From: Hordeum vulgare subsp. vulgare
Taxonomy: Eukaryota; Streptophyta; Magnoliopsida; Poales; Poaceae
DNA length: 64,000 bases
NCBI RefSeq assembly: GCF_904849725.1
Contig: NC_058518.1
Coordinates: forward strand, 216,640,741-216,704,740
Direction: 5' to 3'
Position numbers and translations under genes: made by a program. The notes below the pieces were generated by a model. It did no database searches and was not told the DNA's origin. It worked only from the letters and a program-made list of their open reading frames with translations. Shown one piece after another: positions 34,701 to 48,400 of this stretch; the stretch's first letter is position 1, and each line of letters opens with the position of its first letter.

Positions 34701-37700
34701 ATAATGTCAGAAAAGTCGTGGTATACCGAATCTGACATGGGAGAAGTCCGTAAAGAGAGATTTGATGGACTGGAATATCACCAGAAAACTAGCCATGGAT
34801 AGGGGTGCGTGGAAGCTTGCTATCCATATGCCAGAACCATGAATTGGTCGCGAGATCTTACGGGTTTCACCTCTAGCCTACCCCAACTTGTTTGGGACTA
34901 AAGCTGTTGTTGTTGTTGCTGCTGCTGCATTGTCGATCTACGTCCATCGTGTCCGAGCTTCTTTCGCCGACGGTTGTCGTGGACTATAATTTTCTGCACA
35001 ATGCTTTATTCTCTTGATGTGCCATCTTCTTTTGACAACCCATCTTCTCTTGATACTTATCTTGTATCTTCAAGTGATGCGGTGTCTTCCTCTGATGTGC
35101 CAACTCTTCGGTGTCTTTCTCTAATGTGTCATCTTCTTTCGACAACCCTTCTTCTCTTGATACTTATCTTGTATCTTCAAGTGATGCGGTGTCTACCTCT
35201 GATGTGCCATCTCTTCGTTATCTCCTTCGGCGACTCGACAAGTTTTGAAGACTCTTCATGCTATGATGACACTCTCAAGACGCGGATTTGGATTATCATT
35301 TTTTTAGTATTACACTTCTTCAAATGCAATGCTATTGCATACGCTTTGCATTTGAGGGGGGTGTTAGGAAGTATTAGTATTAGTCTAGGAGTACTTATTA
35401 GTCTATTAGTATTAGTTTAGGAGTCCTTATTAGTCTATGTTTACTTTCCTTGCACCTCAAGTCATGTGTAATATATATATGTCCCTTGGGCCTTCAATAC
35501 AGATAAGTTGCTTTTCTAACACAGATCACCCACTAATTAGCACGCAGATCTCCTCCAAGCGGCGGCCCTCGTCGACCGCCCGCGTGCCAGTGCCGGTGAA
35601 GCTCAGCTCCCTCGGCAAGGTGTGTGATCATCAGATATTCAGATGGGCTTGTCTCTGTCAGTTGTTCTACCTGAATGAACTCTGAACTGAACCGATGCTA
35701 GAAATTTTTGTTTCAAGATGCCAAGCGGAGGGAGCAGGCTCAGAAGGTGGCGCTGCACAACGCGCCGGCGATGGAGAACGTCTTCAGGATCCGCAAGTGA
35801 GTCCATCAATGGTGCCTCTTGTTCCTATGACAATTTGACATTGTCTGTTACCATGTGAGCTCACAAAAATTACTGTGGTTCCCATTGTTTTGTTGTCAGG
35901 ATGTTCGCCGAGGTGAGCAAGGCGACGAGGCCGGACACGCCCGCGGCATGCTTCGACGGCTTCCTGAGCTTCCACCAGGAGGCAGCGCAGGCCGTGGCCG
36001 ACATTCAAATAATGGATGCGTGATGGTTAATGTGTGCAGGGAAGCTGCATGAATTCGCTATTACATTCAAAAATTGGATCCAAGTTCTACTATCCCTATA
36101 TGATCGTGCGCGTGGGCGCTACTACTTTTACATTTAAAAATTGGATACCCGATGGGCGTCCTCACAGTATACCTCTGTCCCACGAGGATGCAGCGAGAGT
36201 CGGATTTGCTTTGATCTTAAATATGTATTTCCCAAAAACAAAAATGTTTGGCAGGTCAGATACAAAAAACGATTGAAGTTCAGTTGTATCTGTAGATGCA
36301 AAAAAACATAGAGGTTCAAATTTTAAAAATAGAGAATTTGATATTTTTATTACGAAACGAAAGAAGGCCAAATTAAAAAAACAAAGCAGCTCATTTTTTT
36401 AAATAAAAACGGATTATCCCATTTCTAAAAAAACTTAGGAGTTCAAATTTTAAAAAGGAGAAGTTCAATGTCTATTATAAAAACAAGAATCTAAAGAAAA
36501 CAATAGTTCGACATTATTATTACAAAAACAAGAATTTCAAACAAAAAAAATCAATGAATTTCACACATTTTTGTTGGTGACGTTTAGTGTAGAATGAGAA
36601 GTAGTGCATGCAGTTTTGTGTACATAAATATTGTTACTTTCATTTTACAATATCCGAGATGTTTCGAGACGCCGTGAAATTCTACAATGGCTATATGCCA
36701 AGTTCTACTATCCCTATATGTCGTCCGTCATGAAGTCCTAGTACGGCTATACGCCAAGTTCTAGTACGATTCAAAATCTACTGTTGCATGTGTTTGTCAC
36801 TCTCTAGTGAACTTTTCCCATAGAATACGTACCCTTTTGTTCTTTTCAATTAGTGTTTTAGGAGTTATGGGTAAAAACGAGAGAGAAGTTCAAAGTGAAA
36901 ACAACCAGAAGTTCAGGTACTACATTATATGTGTTTTCATATGAGAAAAAATTATAAAAAAGGCAGTATAAAAAGTTTGTTGCTAGAAGTTCAGGTGCTC
37001 GGCACGGGAAGTTCAAAAACTTCATTTGAGAGGTTCATTGTGTATTTACATCTTCAAAAGACATAAAAAAATGTCGTTTGGGTGTTTTTAGGTAATTCTC
37101 TCAATCCATGAAAAATTGGTGTATGTTGTTTGAAAATAAAAGTTTAACCGTATTAGAAAAAAATGTTTCTTTTCAACAGGTTATCTAATGGTATATCAGT
37201 TGTCCAACTCCGAGGAACGGGCGAGGAATTACGAACAAAAATACGTGACTGAAGTTCAATGTGAAAGCGGCAATCAGTTCAACTACTACATGAAATGTGT
37301 TTTAGATCAGAATAAAAGAACAAAACTAAAAGCCTAAAATGGTTGTTGCAAGAAGTTCAAGTGCTCTGCCAAGGGAAGTTCAAAAAATCTTGCCTGACAC
37401 TGAAAACATCAGTTGGTTCAACTACTACACTGAATGAATTTCAAATGAATTTTTTTTAAACCATCACAAGTATGAAAAAAAGGATCAACACGGAAAAGTT
37501 ACTTGCTTACAACAGCTTTCCATCGGTATATCATTTGCTCGATTCCGGTGAGTGGTTGGAGAGTTACGAGCAAAAAAACAACACGTGAAAAACAGAGTGA
37601 AGTTCAAGTAGACATTCAAGTTCTTCACGTGCATTTTCGAAGAATTTGTTTCACGATAAAGGCAGAGCGCATGATCTCGCTGTTTTCCAAATTGCTTGAA

Positions 37701-39392
37701 AACAGCTAGGATCAGATGAAACTATCTACATAAAAAAGTTTTGCATTTTCCGTAGCTTTTCAGCGGTATATCATTTGCCCCATTCCGATATTGTAAAAAT
37801 TACGGCCAAAATACGTTTTTAGCCATTTTTAAAAATTGACTTAAAACCGTAACGAATTGAAAAAACAATCTACATACAGAAGTATCGCATTTGTTCAAGC
37901 TTTCCAACGCCATATCATTTGCTGCATTCAGACATACCATTGAGAAAATAACACGAAAATACAAACTTGATGGAACTTCTGCCGTTTTCTAACTACTTCT
38001 AAACCGTTCAAAGTTGGAACAAACTTTTCATATGAAAAGATGTGCATTTTCATAAGCTTTCCAATGCCATATCATTTGCATAAATCGGACTAGCTGTTTT
38101 CAAATTAACCCAAAAATATGAACCGGCTATTCGGTTTCAGAAATTCCGCCATTTTTTAAATTCTTCTTTAACCATAGGGAATTTGAGAAAACTTTCAACA
38201 TGTGAAATGAGTGGATTTGCAGCAGCTTTCCAACGCCATATCATTTGCCCCATTCCGATAAACGGTTTAGAATAACCTCGAAAATACGATTCATGTATTT
38301 TTGTATGAAGAAAAACGATTTTCAAAACTGCTCTTAAACCATGTAGATTTTGTCAAAAATTCAACCTAAGTTGTGACCATGGTGTCCACGGCTTTCCAAC
38401 AATATATCGCAAGCCCATTTGAATAATATTAGCGGAAGTTCAACCTAGCACTCGGGGAAGTCTATTCATCACTCGATGCAGAATAAGTTATTCTTCACCC
38501 GAAGTAATTTTACGATCGTTTCATAAATAAATTACATCTGAAATACAAAAAGTTACCTTTATATTGATTCACTGCATAAAATTTAACATCCAAAAACAAA
38601 AATATATGTCATAAGACCAGAAAAAATGAATTTTATGTATATTTTACACTATGATTTTATGTCCGTAATTTTAGTGACATGAAATATTTTTTACAGTCTC
38701 TTTTTACGTATGAAATAAGATGAAAAATTACGAAACGTAAAATTATGGTGCATTGATTTTAAAATAGATGGGGTGAAGAATCAGGGTGACGAATAGTCAA
38801 TCCGATAGAAAGTCTATTCATCACCCAGGATGCAGAATAAGTTATTTTTTGTCCGAGGATGCAGAATAAGTTATTTTTGTCCGAGGTAATCTTACGATCG
38901 TTTCATAAATAAATTATATTTGAGATATAAATAGTTACATTCATATTGATTCACTATGTAAAATTTGACATAAAAAAACAAAAACATAGGTCATAAGACT
39001 AGATCTATTCATCACCCAGGATGCAGAATAAGTTATTTTTTATCCGAGGAAATCTTACGATCGTTTCATAAATAAATTATACTGTATTTGAGATATAAAT
39101 AGTTACATTCATATTGATTCACTACGTAAAATTTGATATAAAAAAACAAAAACATAGGTCATAAGACTAGAAAAACTGCATTTTGTGCATACTTTACACT
39201 ATATTTTTACGTTTGTAATTTTAAGTAGTATAAAATATTTTTTACGGTGATTATATATGTTCTTATGGTCTCTTTTTACGTATGTTATAAGATAAATTTA
39301 CAGAACGTAAAATTATGATGTATATATATATATTAAAATAGAGGGGGTGAAGAATAACTATTCCTCACCCAGGGTGACGAATAGTCGATCCC

Positions 39393-39426
<34 letters not shown>

Positions 39427-42400
39427 ACTCACTTTGTCTGAAAATACTTGTCGGAGGAATGGATGTATCTAGATGTATTTTATTTGTAGATACATTCATT
39501 TTTGTCTATTTCTCTGACAACTATTTCCGGGCGGGGGAGTATATAATAACAACGACAATGACTTCTGTAAACTACGGGCAGCCAGTCCATTACTAGGTAA
39601 CCAAACATATAAAAATTAGTTCAATTGGATGTGTGATTTTGAATATTATTCATTGCAAAATGGGAATGCTCACATTTCTTCCGAGATAATTGGCTAACCA
39701 ATTAATCGTTTAATTAATTTGATGAGGTATAGGTGTCCGAGTTGTAAAGTAGTTTTTTATATCAGTAACAGGACAACAATCAGCACTAGTTAATCATAAG
39801 AAACTAGCTTCGAATCTAAGCACCTTGATAACTATTGTAGTCATACTACTTCTAATTGAATTAATATCATCAATATCCACAAATGACAAACTCTGAGTAG
39901 ATAAGATATCTTTAGGATATTTATTTTCCTTTCATGAACAGAAAAAACATAGTCACATTACCCAAAATTGTAAAACTTACCGTTTTCTCCTGCGATGGGC
40001 TTATGTACTCCACATGAAAGCCAATATCCTGTCGATATAAAATCTTGCACTTCAGAATTGTAAGAACACAAATCACATCCAACAATGAAGAATTTCAAGA
40101 GAAATACTCCAGTTTCCGAAGGTGAAATAATAATATCATACGCAATTCAAAAAAGAAAAACGGGAACTTTTCCCCGAAAGTGAGAACAAATAATACTCCC
40201 TCTGTATACAAATATAGGACATTTTTTCAGCAATTTTTGCAGTTAACTGCAAAAAATGTCCTATATTTGTATACAGAGGGAGTATTATTTGTTCTCTGCA
40301 AAAATGTCCTATATTTGTATACAGAGGGAGTATTATTTGTTCTATGCAAAAATGTCCTATATTTGTATACAGGGAGTATTATTTGTTCTCACTTTCGGGG
40401 GAAAGTTCCCGTTTTCTTTATTAGTTTCAATCCTTTAAACGTGACTGGAAAAAATGAATTGCGTACAAAAACGTCCTACATTTGTTTACAGAGGGGGTAC
40501 TTATTTGTTACATTGGACCGAACTGACTCGATCAGGTATTCTTGTATGTGTAACGATAAGTGAGATGACCAATTCAGTTTTTCCTACTCCCTCCGTCCCA
40601 AAATAACTGTCTTAAGCTTAGTACAACTTTGTATTAGAGCTAGTACAAAGTCAAGACAGTTATTTTGGGACGGAGGGAGTATTTGGATAGGACCAAGATG
40701 ACTTGAAAGTGCATTGTCAGGTTTTAGTATTGATGACACACAATCATAGGGACTAATGTGTTTGTTAAGTGCATTGTCAGGTGTTAGTCCCCTTTATGAT
40801 GATTGTCGAGTCATGGGCGACAACCCAAAAAGAATAGATCAAGTCGTAGAAGCCCGGAGGTCTCGAGAAGGCTCTATTTTAATTTCATTCAGTTGGTACG
40901 GAGCCCGCACTATTACGAGAGGACTTGTTTGGTGAAGAGTCTTGGTCAAAGTGACCAACATATTTGCTAAAGCCAAAAAGCACAAATCCCCTCAAGAATC
41001 TCTCCAAAAATCAAAGGAAATGAGACTGCGGGAGTGTGGAATGTTTCTCCAGAGTAGATATGGAAGAAATGCTCAAGAGGTAACCCTATCTGGAGTGGGA
41101 AAGGGTATCTACAACGTGGGGAAGAAACTAGCCATTTTCTGCAAAATTCCACATCCGGGTGTTATGTCTAGAGAGATGAATTGTAATGCGATGATTTCAT
41201 TAGGGGTGCTGGTGCACGTATGTATAATACAAGGGAAGGCCTCTACCTCAACTATACAAGACTAGAAGGTGGGCCACAACTATAATACACGTGCAACACA
41301 AATACATATTCAACACCCCCCGCAGTCGAAGCGTCACTGGAGACACAGAGACTAGACCGAAACTCTTCAAAGACGGGAGCAGGCAATCCCTTAGTCATGA
41401 CGTCAGCAAACTGTTGTGCCGTCGGCACGTGGAGAACCCGAACTCGTCCAAGGGCAACCTGCTCGCGCACGAAGTGAATATCAAGCTCAATGTGCTTCGT
41501 CCGTCGATGGTGCACCGGGTTGGCAGAGAGGTAGACCGCACTGACGTTATCGCAGTAGACGACAGTGGCCTTGTGAACGTCACAAAGCAACTCCTGTAGT
41601 AGCTGTCGTATCCAAGAGCATTCGGCCACGGCATTTGCCACGGCGCGATACTCTGCCTCGGCGCTGGAGCCGGAGACCGTGGGTTGCCGCTTCGATGACC
41701 AAGAGATCAACAACGGCGCTGGAGTTCCTTGTCAAGCTGCGCGGCCGCATTCGGACCCGCCTCCGCCTCCCTGGCGCCTTCGCCAGAGTGATGGAAGAGG
41801 GGAGGCCGCCAGTGTTGTGGTTGCAGGCGCACGGCTGCAGCAATGGCGCCATGCAGGTGGACGTGGAGTACCCGGAGCCCCGCGTCCTGGTCCTTGGACG
41901 CGGGTGGAAGAGCTTCGCCCGCGCCCACAATCTCTGGGGCGGGCACAGTCGGTGGAGTCGGCACAATGCATATATATCTCTCCCTAATAATAAAGCAAAT
42001 AGGGTTTCTGGTCGTCCGTCATTAAAATTACCCTTAAAGTTGATAAAAATTACCCACCAATGCCACCCGTAAGTATAAAAACGATTCGCTTTTCGGATTT
42101 CAGAAAACGCCGCCCTGTGTTGTGTTTATAAAGTACTGATATATAGATATACCAGTAACACATGACTAGCGCGATGGTCAGAGGTTCGATCCTCCAGGCC
42201 AGAGACCGTGGTTCGATCCCTGGCGCACCACTTTTTCTCTCTTTTTCCCATTTTTTTAATGGGCCGGCCCATGTGAGCTCAGGGCATCCTGTTTAATATT
42301 TTTTTTCTTTACTTTTTATTCCTGTTTTAGTTTTTTCTTCTCTAAATTAATTCCAGATTTCAAAAGAACAAAAAAATTAAAAGTTATCAGTTTGAAAAAA

Positions 42401-45400
42401 ATAGAAAAACGATAAACTGTTTGTGTATTTACAAAATATTCAACAAGTCATAAAACGTTCATGAGTTCAAAAATTGCTCACATATTATACTTCAAAGCAC
42501 GATTTCATATAAATTGTCATGAAATAAAAAATGTTCATGATTTTTTAAAATGATCCGATATTCAAAGCATATTCAGGAATTTGGAAAACATGTCTATCAA
42601 CTTTTAGAAAATGTTTGTAAAAATTAAAACACATATGTTAATAATGAACAAAACTAACTGTCGCTTACATAAAGGTTTTATGATTTTATTTAGTCCCTCA
42701 CGTCGGATAAAAAAAGGTTTCCGTGTTTTGTAGTTTTGCTCAGCTAAAAAATATTTTTTTTGTGACGCCTTAACAAATCAAGCCGCGATGAGCATCATAT
42801 TTTTAGTTTTTGAAATTACATTTTAAAAGTGCCTTATCTCATCACATTTCAAAAATCCTTATGCCATTATTGCATTGGATTCATACCTTTTTATATCTAT
42901 CACACCTGCATAACCTCATAGTTTTTCTTCCGTTGCAACGCACGGGCATTTTTTCTAGTATATATATATATATAGGGTCGCGCTATTCGTTACCCTGGGT
43001 GAGAAATAGTTATTCTTCACCCCCCTCTGTTTTAATATCAATGTATCGTAATTTTACGTTCCGTAAATTCTGTCTTATTTTATACGTAAAATGAGACTGT
43101 AAAAAAAATAGAACCAATATAAAATATTTTATATCACGTAAAATTACGAACATACAAAAATAGTGCAAAAAATACAAAAAATTCAATTTTTTCTGGTATT
43201 ATGACCTATATTTTTGTTTTTGTTTTGTCAAATTTTACGTAGTGATTCAATATAAATGTAAATATTTGTATTTAAAATTTAATTTATTTGTAAAATGATC
43301 GTAAAATTATCTCGGGTGAAGAATAAACTATTCTGCACCCTGGGTGACGAATAGAGTTATATATATATATATATCCCTAGTTGGGTTAGTTGGATGAATA
43401 TCTTTGTAGCTGGAAAGTTCCGGCATGATCTTAGCAGATTGGTTACATCACACTATATAAACACAAAGGCTGCGCATAAGGAGCAGCAGCCATATGGTAG
43501 GTTCTACCAGGTCTCGGACATAGGTTGTAGGGGTGGAAGTGCGGCCGGCGAGGCTCGGGACGCCGGCGCCGGCGGTTGGGCGCCGTCGCTGGCGAAGAGA
43601 GAGAGAGAGGCGGCTAGGGTTGGGGCTCCCGTCTCCTCAGGGAGACGACAACAGAATACTGTTTATTGTCTGATTAATATCGAAGGGGTACATGTGTTTA
43701 TATAGGAGGACAGCCTCCACTAAACCCTAGATAACTTGGACTCTAATATAACTTGGACTCTAAGATAGCTAAGATAACTTGGGCTAAGCCCGTAACTGAC
43801 CCTGCCCATTGGGCCTCCTCCGTTGGTACGTTGTACCGGTCATAACATCTCCCCCCGCCTTCTCAAACAGCTCATCCTCGAGCTGAACATCTGGAAACTG
43901 CTGGCGGAAATCGTCGAGCTTCTCCCAACTCGCTTCCTCCTCTGACAGGCCGGCCCACTGTATCAAGACATGCCAGACGCCGCGGCGCTGCTGCGCCTGC
44001 AGCACCTTCGCCACCAGCGCAGGAGCTGGAAGGAGGCGGCCATCCGAAGTAGGAGGAAGGGCCGGCGTCGCTGCAGGAGGGTCCCCGCGGTGGGCCTTCA
44101 GTAAGCCGACATGGAAGACGTCGTGGAGGCGAGAACCAGCTGGCAGCTCCAAGCGGTATGCGAGTGTGCCGACACGCTCCAGCACACGAAAGGGACCGGC
44201 GTAGCGAGGTCCCAATTTGCGCTTGGAGCACGGGTCCAGAGACTACATGGTCCTGTGGAGGAGGCGCAGCCACACCCAATCGCCCACCGCGAACTCCGCC
44301 TCGCGATGATGAGCATCGTAGTACTTCTAGGCCAGCTGTTGTGCTTGGAGAAGACGCTGGCGCGCCTCAGCCAGAATATCGTCGCGGGTGCGGAGTAAGT
44401 TGCCCGCCGTCTCGGAGCGAGCCGTCCAGGCTCGTAAGGGAGCATCGCCGGAGGTGGGCGTCCGTAGACCACCTCGAAAGGCGGGGTGCGAGGGCGGAGT
44501 GATAGGAGGTGTTGTAGCAGTACTCCGCCCACGCCAACCAGTCCACCCAAGCTCGTGGACGATCACCAGTAACACAGCGCAGGTACATGGCGATCACCTT
44601 GTTGACCACCTCGCATTGGTCGTCCGTCTAAGGGTGGAACGCCGTGCTCATGCGTAGCTTCACGCCCGCCAGTCGAAAGAGATCCCGCCAGACATGTCCT
44701 GTGAACACGGGATCACGATCGCTGACGATGGACGAAGGAAAACCGTGGAGGCGGACGATGCCGTCGAAGAAGGCCCGCGCCACGGAGGCGGGTGTATATG
44801 GATGACCCAGGGTGATGAAGTGCGCGTACTTGGAGAAGCGGTCAACCACCGTGAGGATGACGGACTTGCCACCCACCTTGGGAAGGCCCTCGATGAAGTC
44901 CATGGAAATATCCACCCACACCTGGGAGGGTACGTCCAGCGGCTGCAGTAGTCCCGCGGGTCGTAGTGTCTCCGTCTTGTTCCGCTGGCACGTCACGCAC
45001 GACCGCACCCAGTCGCGGACCTGCGCGCCATCAGCGGGGATGTAAAAATCAGCACGGAGACGATGGAGAGTCTTCTGCACGCCCTCGTGCCCTGCAGAGT
45101 GCGCCAAGGTCAAGACCAAGTGGCGCAGGTCGCCATGGTCGGGCACGAAGAGGCGGCGGCCATTGAGGAGCAGCCCCTCGTCTAGGCAATAGGGCGCTGC
45201 CAGCTCGCCGGCGTCAAGGCGCTGGCGCAGGCCCTGCGCGTCCGCGGCTGTTGAAGTTGCCCGGCGAATGTCGTCGATGAAGGCGAAAGATGGCCCGGAG
45301 CGGATGCACATGATAGTGCCAGCCGTGGCGACGTCGTCCGCGACATCCTCAGTGTCGCGGCGGGACAAGGCGTCGGCGAACGTGTTGAGACGGCCGGGGC

Positions 45401-48400
45401 GGTACTCGATGGTGAAGTCGAAGCCGAAGAACTTGCTGATCCACTGGTGCTGCGGGACGATTGAGAGGCGTTGGTCTAGCAAGAACTTGAGGCTGTAGTG
45501 GTCCGTGCGCACACGGAACGACCGGCCCCAAAGATAAGGCCGCCAGTGGCGCACCGCCTGAACCAGCCCAATAAGCTCGCGCTCGTAGGCCGCGAGCCTG
45601 TGATGGCGAGCGGCGAAGGGGCGGCTGAAGAAGGCGAGCGGTCCCTCGCCCCGGTGGAGGACGGCGCCGAAGCCGATGCCAGAGGCGTCACGGTCCACCA
45701 CGAACGGCATATCGAAGTCCGGCACCTGGAGGACGGGTCCCGTTATGAGCGCCCGCTAGAGAGCCTCGAATGCCGTAGTCGCCTCCTCGTCCCAGGAGAA
45801 GGCGTCGCGTCGAAGGAGACGCGTCAGTGGCGCGGCAATGAGGCCGAAGTCCCAGTTGTACTTCCGGTAGTAGCTGGCGAGGCCCAAGAAGCCGCGGAGC
45901 GCCCGCGGTGACCGCGGGGTCGGCCACACGGCGACGGCGGCGACCTTGTCCGTGTCCATTGCTACCCCGTCCGCCGAGATGACGTGCCCTAGGTACGCGA
46001 CGGAGGTCGTGCCGAACGAGCACTTCGAGCGCTTGAGGTGAAGACGATGCGCTCGAAGCTCGTTGAAGATGATGGCCACGTGCTGTAGGTGCTCCGCCCA
46101 AGATGCACTGTAGATAAGAATGTCATCAAAGAAAACTAGCACAAAGCGGCGCAAGTATGGGCTGAGCACGTCGTTCATCAGGGCCTGGAAGGTCGCCGGC
46201 GCGTTGGAGAGGCCGAACGGCATCACCAGGAACTCGAAGTGGCCATGGTGAGTGCGGAACGCCGTCTTCTCGATGTCGTCAGGGTGCATGCACACCTGAT
46301 GGTAGCCCGAGCGCAGGTCGAGCTTGGTGAAGAAGCGCGCTCCGTGTAGCTCGTCCAAGAGCTCATCCACGACGAGGATGGGGAACTTGTCCTTGGACGT
46401 CAGGGCGTTGAGGGCGCGGTAGTCGATGCAGAAGCGCCATGTGCCGTTGGCCTTGCGCACAAGGAGCACCGGGGCGGAGAACGGCGATGTCGAAATCCGG
46501 ATGATGCCCTGTGCGAGCATGACCGCCACCTGACGCTCGAGCTCGTCTTTCTGCAGCTGAGGGTACTGGTACGGGCGCACGACGACAGGCGCCGTGTCCG
46601 GCAGCAGGTGGATGCGGTGGTCACAGGGCCGGGCGGGAGGGAGGCCCTCTGGCTCGTCGAAGATGTCGCTGTGCTGCTGCAGGAGGTCGGCCAGAAGGGG
46701 ATGCGCCTCATCTAGTGCGGCCGCCATCAATTGGAGCTGCGGAGTCGCGACGCCGGAGCCGCCGATGCCCGTCCACTGAACGCGACGGCCGCCCTCGCGC
46801 CAGGAGATGAGGGACAGCACATCAAGGTCCCAAAGGATGGGGCCGACAGTGGACAGGAAGCCGATGCCGAGGATGAAGTCGTAGCAGCCCAGGTAGATGC
46901 CGACGCAGTCGATGGAGAACGGCTCGTCGCCGATGAGGACGGGAACCTGCCGCGCCACGCCCTCGCAAGAAAGGCGGTCCCCGTTGGCGACGGTGACGCT
47001 GAACTTCTCCGAGCCCGCCGGTTGGAGTGCGAGGCGGCGCATGGTGTCCCCGGACAGGAAGTTGTGCGTCGAGCCCGTGTCCACGAGCGCGGTGAGACGC
47101 TCCCCGTCGATTGTCACCGAAAGCAGCATCGTCTTTGCCGTCTTGATGCCAGCCATGGCATGAAGGGAGACGACGAAGGCGGTCGCATCGACCAGCCCGT
47201 AGGTCGTGACGCCGGCCTCGGAGAGTGTTGTGGCGTCGATCTCCGCGGTGAGGGCCTCCACCTCCGCGTCGTCGACGGTCTCCAAGTAGAACAGGCGGGC
47301 GCACGTATGACCCGGTGCATACGGCTCGTCGCAGTTGAAGCACAGGCCCTTGCGGCGCCGCTCGAGCTGCTCGGCCGACGTCAAGCGTCGGAAGGTGCGT
47401 GTTGGCGCGGGAGCAGCCGCAGTAGTGGTCGGCATGGTGGGGCGTGTCGGGGTGGCGGCCGCTGGAGCGGGGCGTGTCGGGGGACGCGTGCCGCGGCCAG
47501 GGAACGCCTGCTGCAGGGCGTTGGCGTGCTGCTCGTACGTGCGCGCGTAGTACATGGCCGTCTGCAGGTCCTGGGGGTCGCGCTTCTCGACGTCGATGCG
47601 GATGTGGTCGGGAAGGCCGCCGACGAAGAGCTCGGCGCATTGGCGAGCCGTGATATCAGGCGCATGGCAGGCCAACGTCTGGAAGCGGTCGGCGAAGTCC
47701 TGCACCGAGGTGGTGAAGGGAAGGCGACCGAGCTCGGCCAGGCGGCTCCCACGTATGGGGGGGCCGAACCGAAGGAGACACAGGTCACGAAAGCGCTCCC
47801 ACGGAGGCATCCCACCCTTGTCCTGCTCGAGGGTGTAGTACCACGTCTGTGCGGCGCCACGGAGGTGGTAGGAGGCGATCCATGTGCGGTCGGACGCCAT
47901 GGTCTGTTGCCCCCTGAAAAACTGATCGCACTGATAGAGCCAGTTCAGGGGGTCGACGGTGCCGTCGTAGGTGGAGAACTCCAGCTTGGTGAAGCGGGGC
48001 GGCTGTTGCACGTGCGGCGAGGCCGCGTAGGCGCCCTCGTGGCGACCCAGCGCGGCGGAAGGAGGGTGCTGCGGCACCACGGAGCTCCCGACGTACCGGT
48101 CAGTATACCCGCCGAACCCCCCGAAGGTGGTGGCGGGCGGCTGCAACACCGTCGGCTGGAGCGGCGCCGTCATGTAGGTCGGCGTGTCGAGCCACGTCGG
48201 CAGCGGGGATGGCGACGGCGGCCACGTGACCTGGTTGATTGGCAGGCCCTGGGGCGTGACGGTGGCCGGGGCGGTGGCGCGAAGGGCGCCGCCGGCGGGG
48301 GCGGTGGTGGCGGGGCCGTGTACGGAGCCTGGAGGAAGGTCCGAAGGTTGGAGACCGCCAGGGTGAGGTCGCGGATCGCCGAGGACATCTCCGCCGGGGA

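Noticed and set aside
40196..40282. miRNA gene
   Set aside because: The hairpin has Stowaway MITE ends and TA flanks; without small-RNA data the mobile-element reading is simpler.
42165..42232. Functional tRNA gene
   Set aside because: Only T-loop and acceptor-like pieces are present; no A-box, anticodon arm or full cloverleaf.
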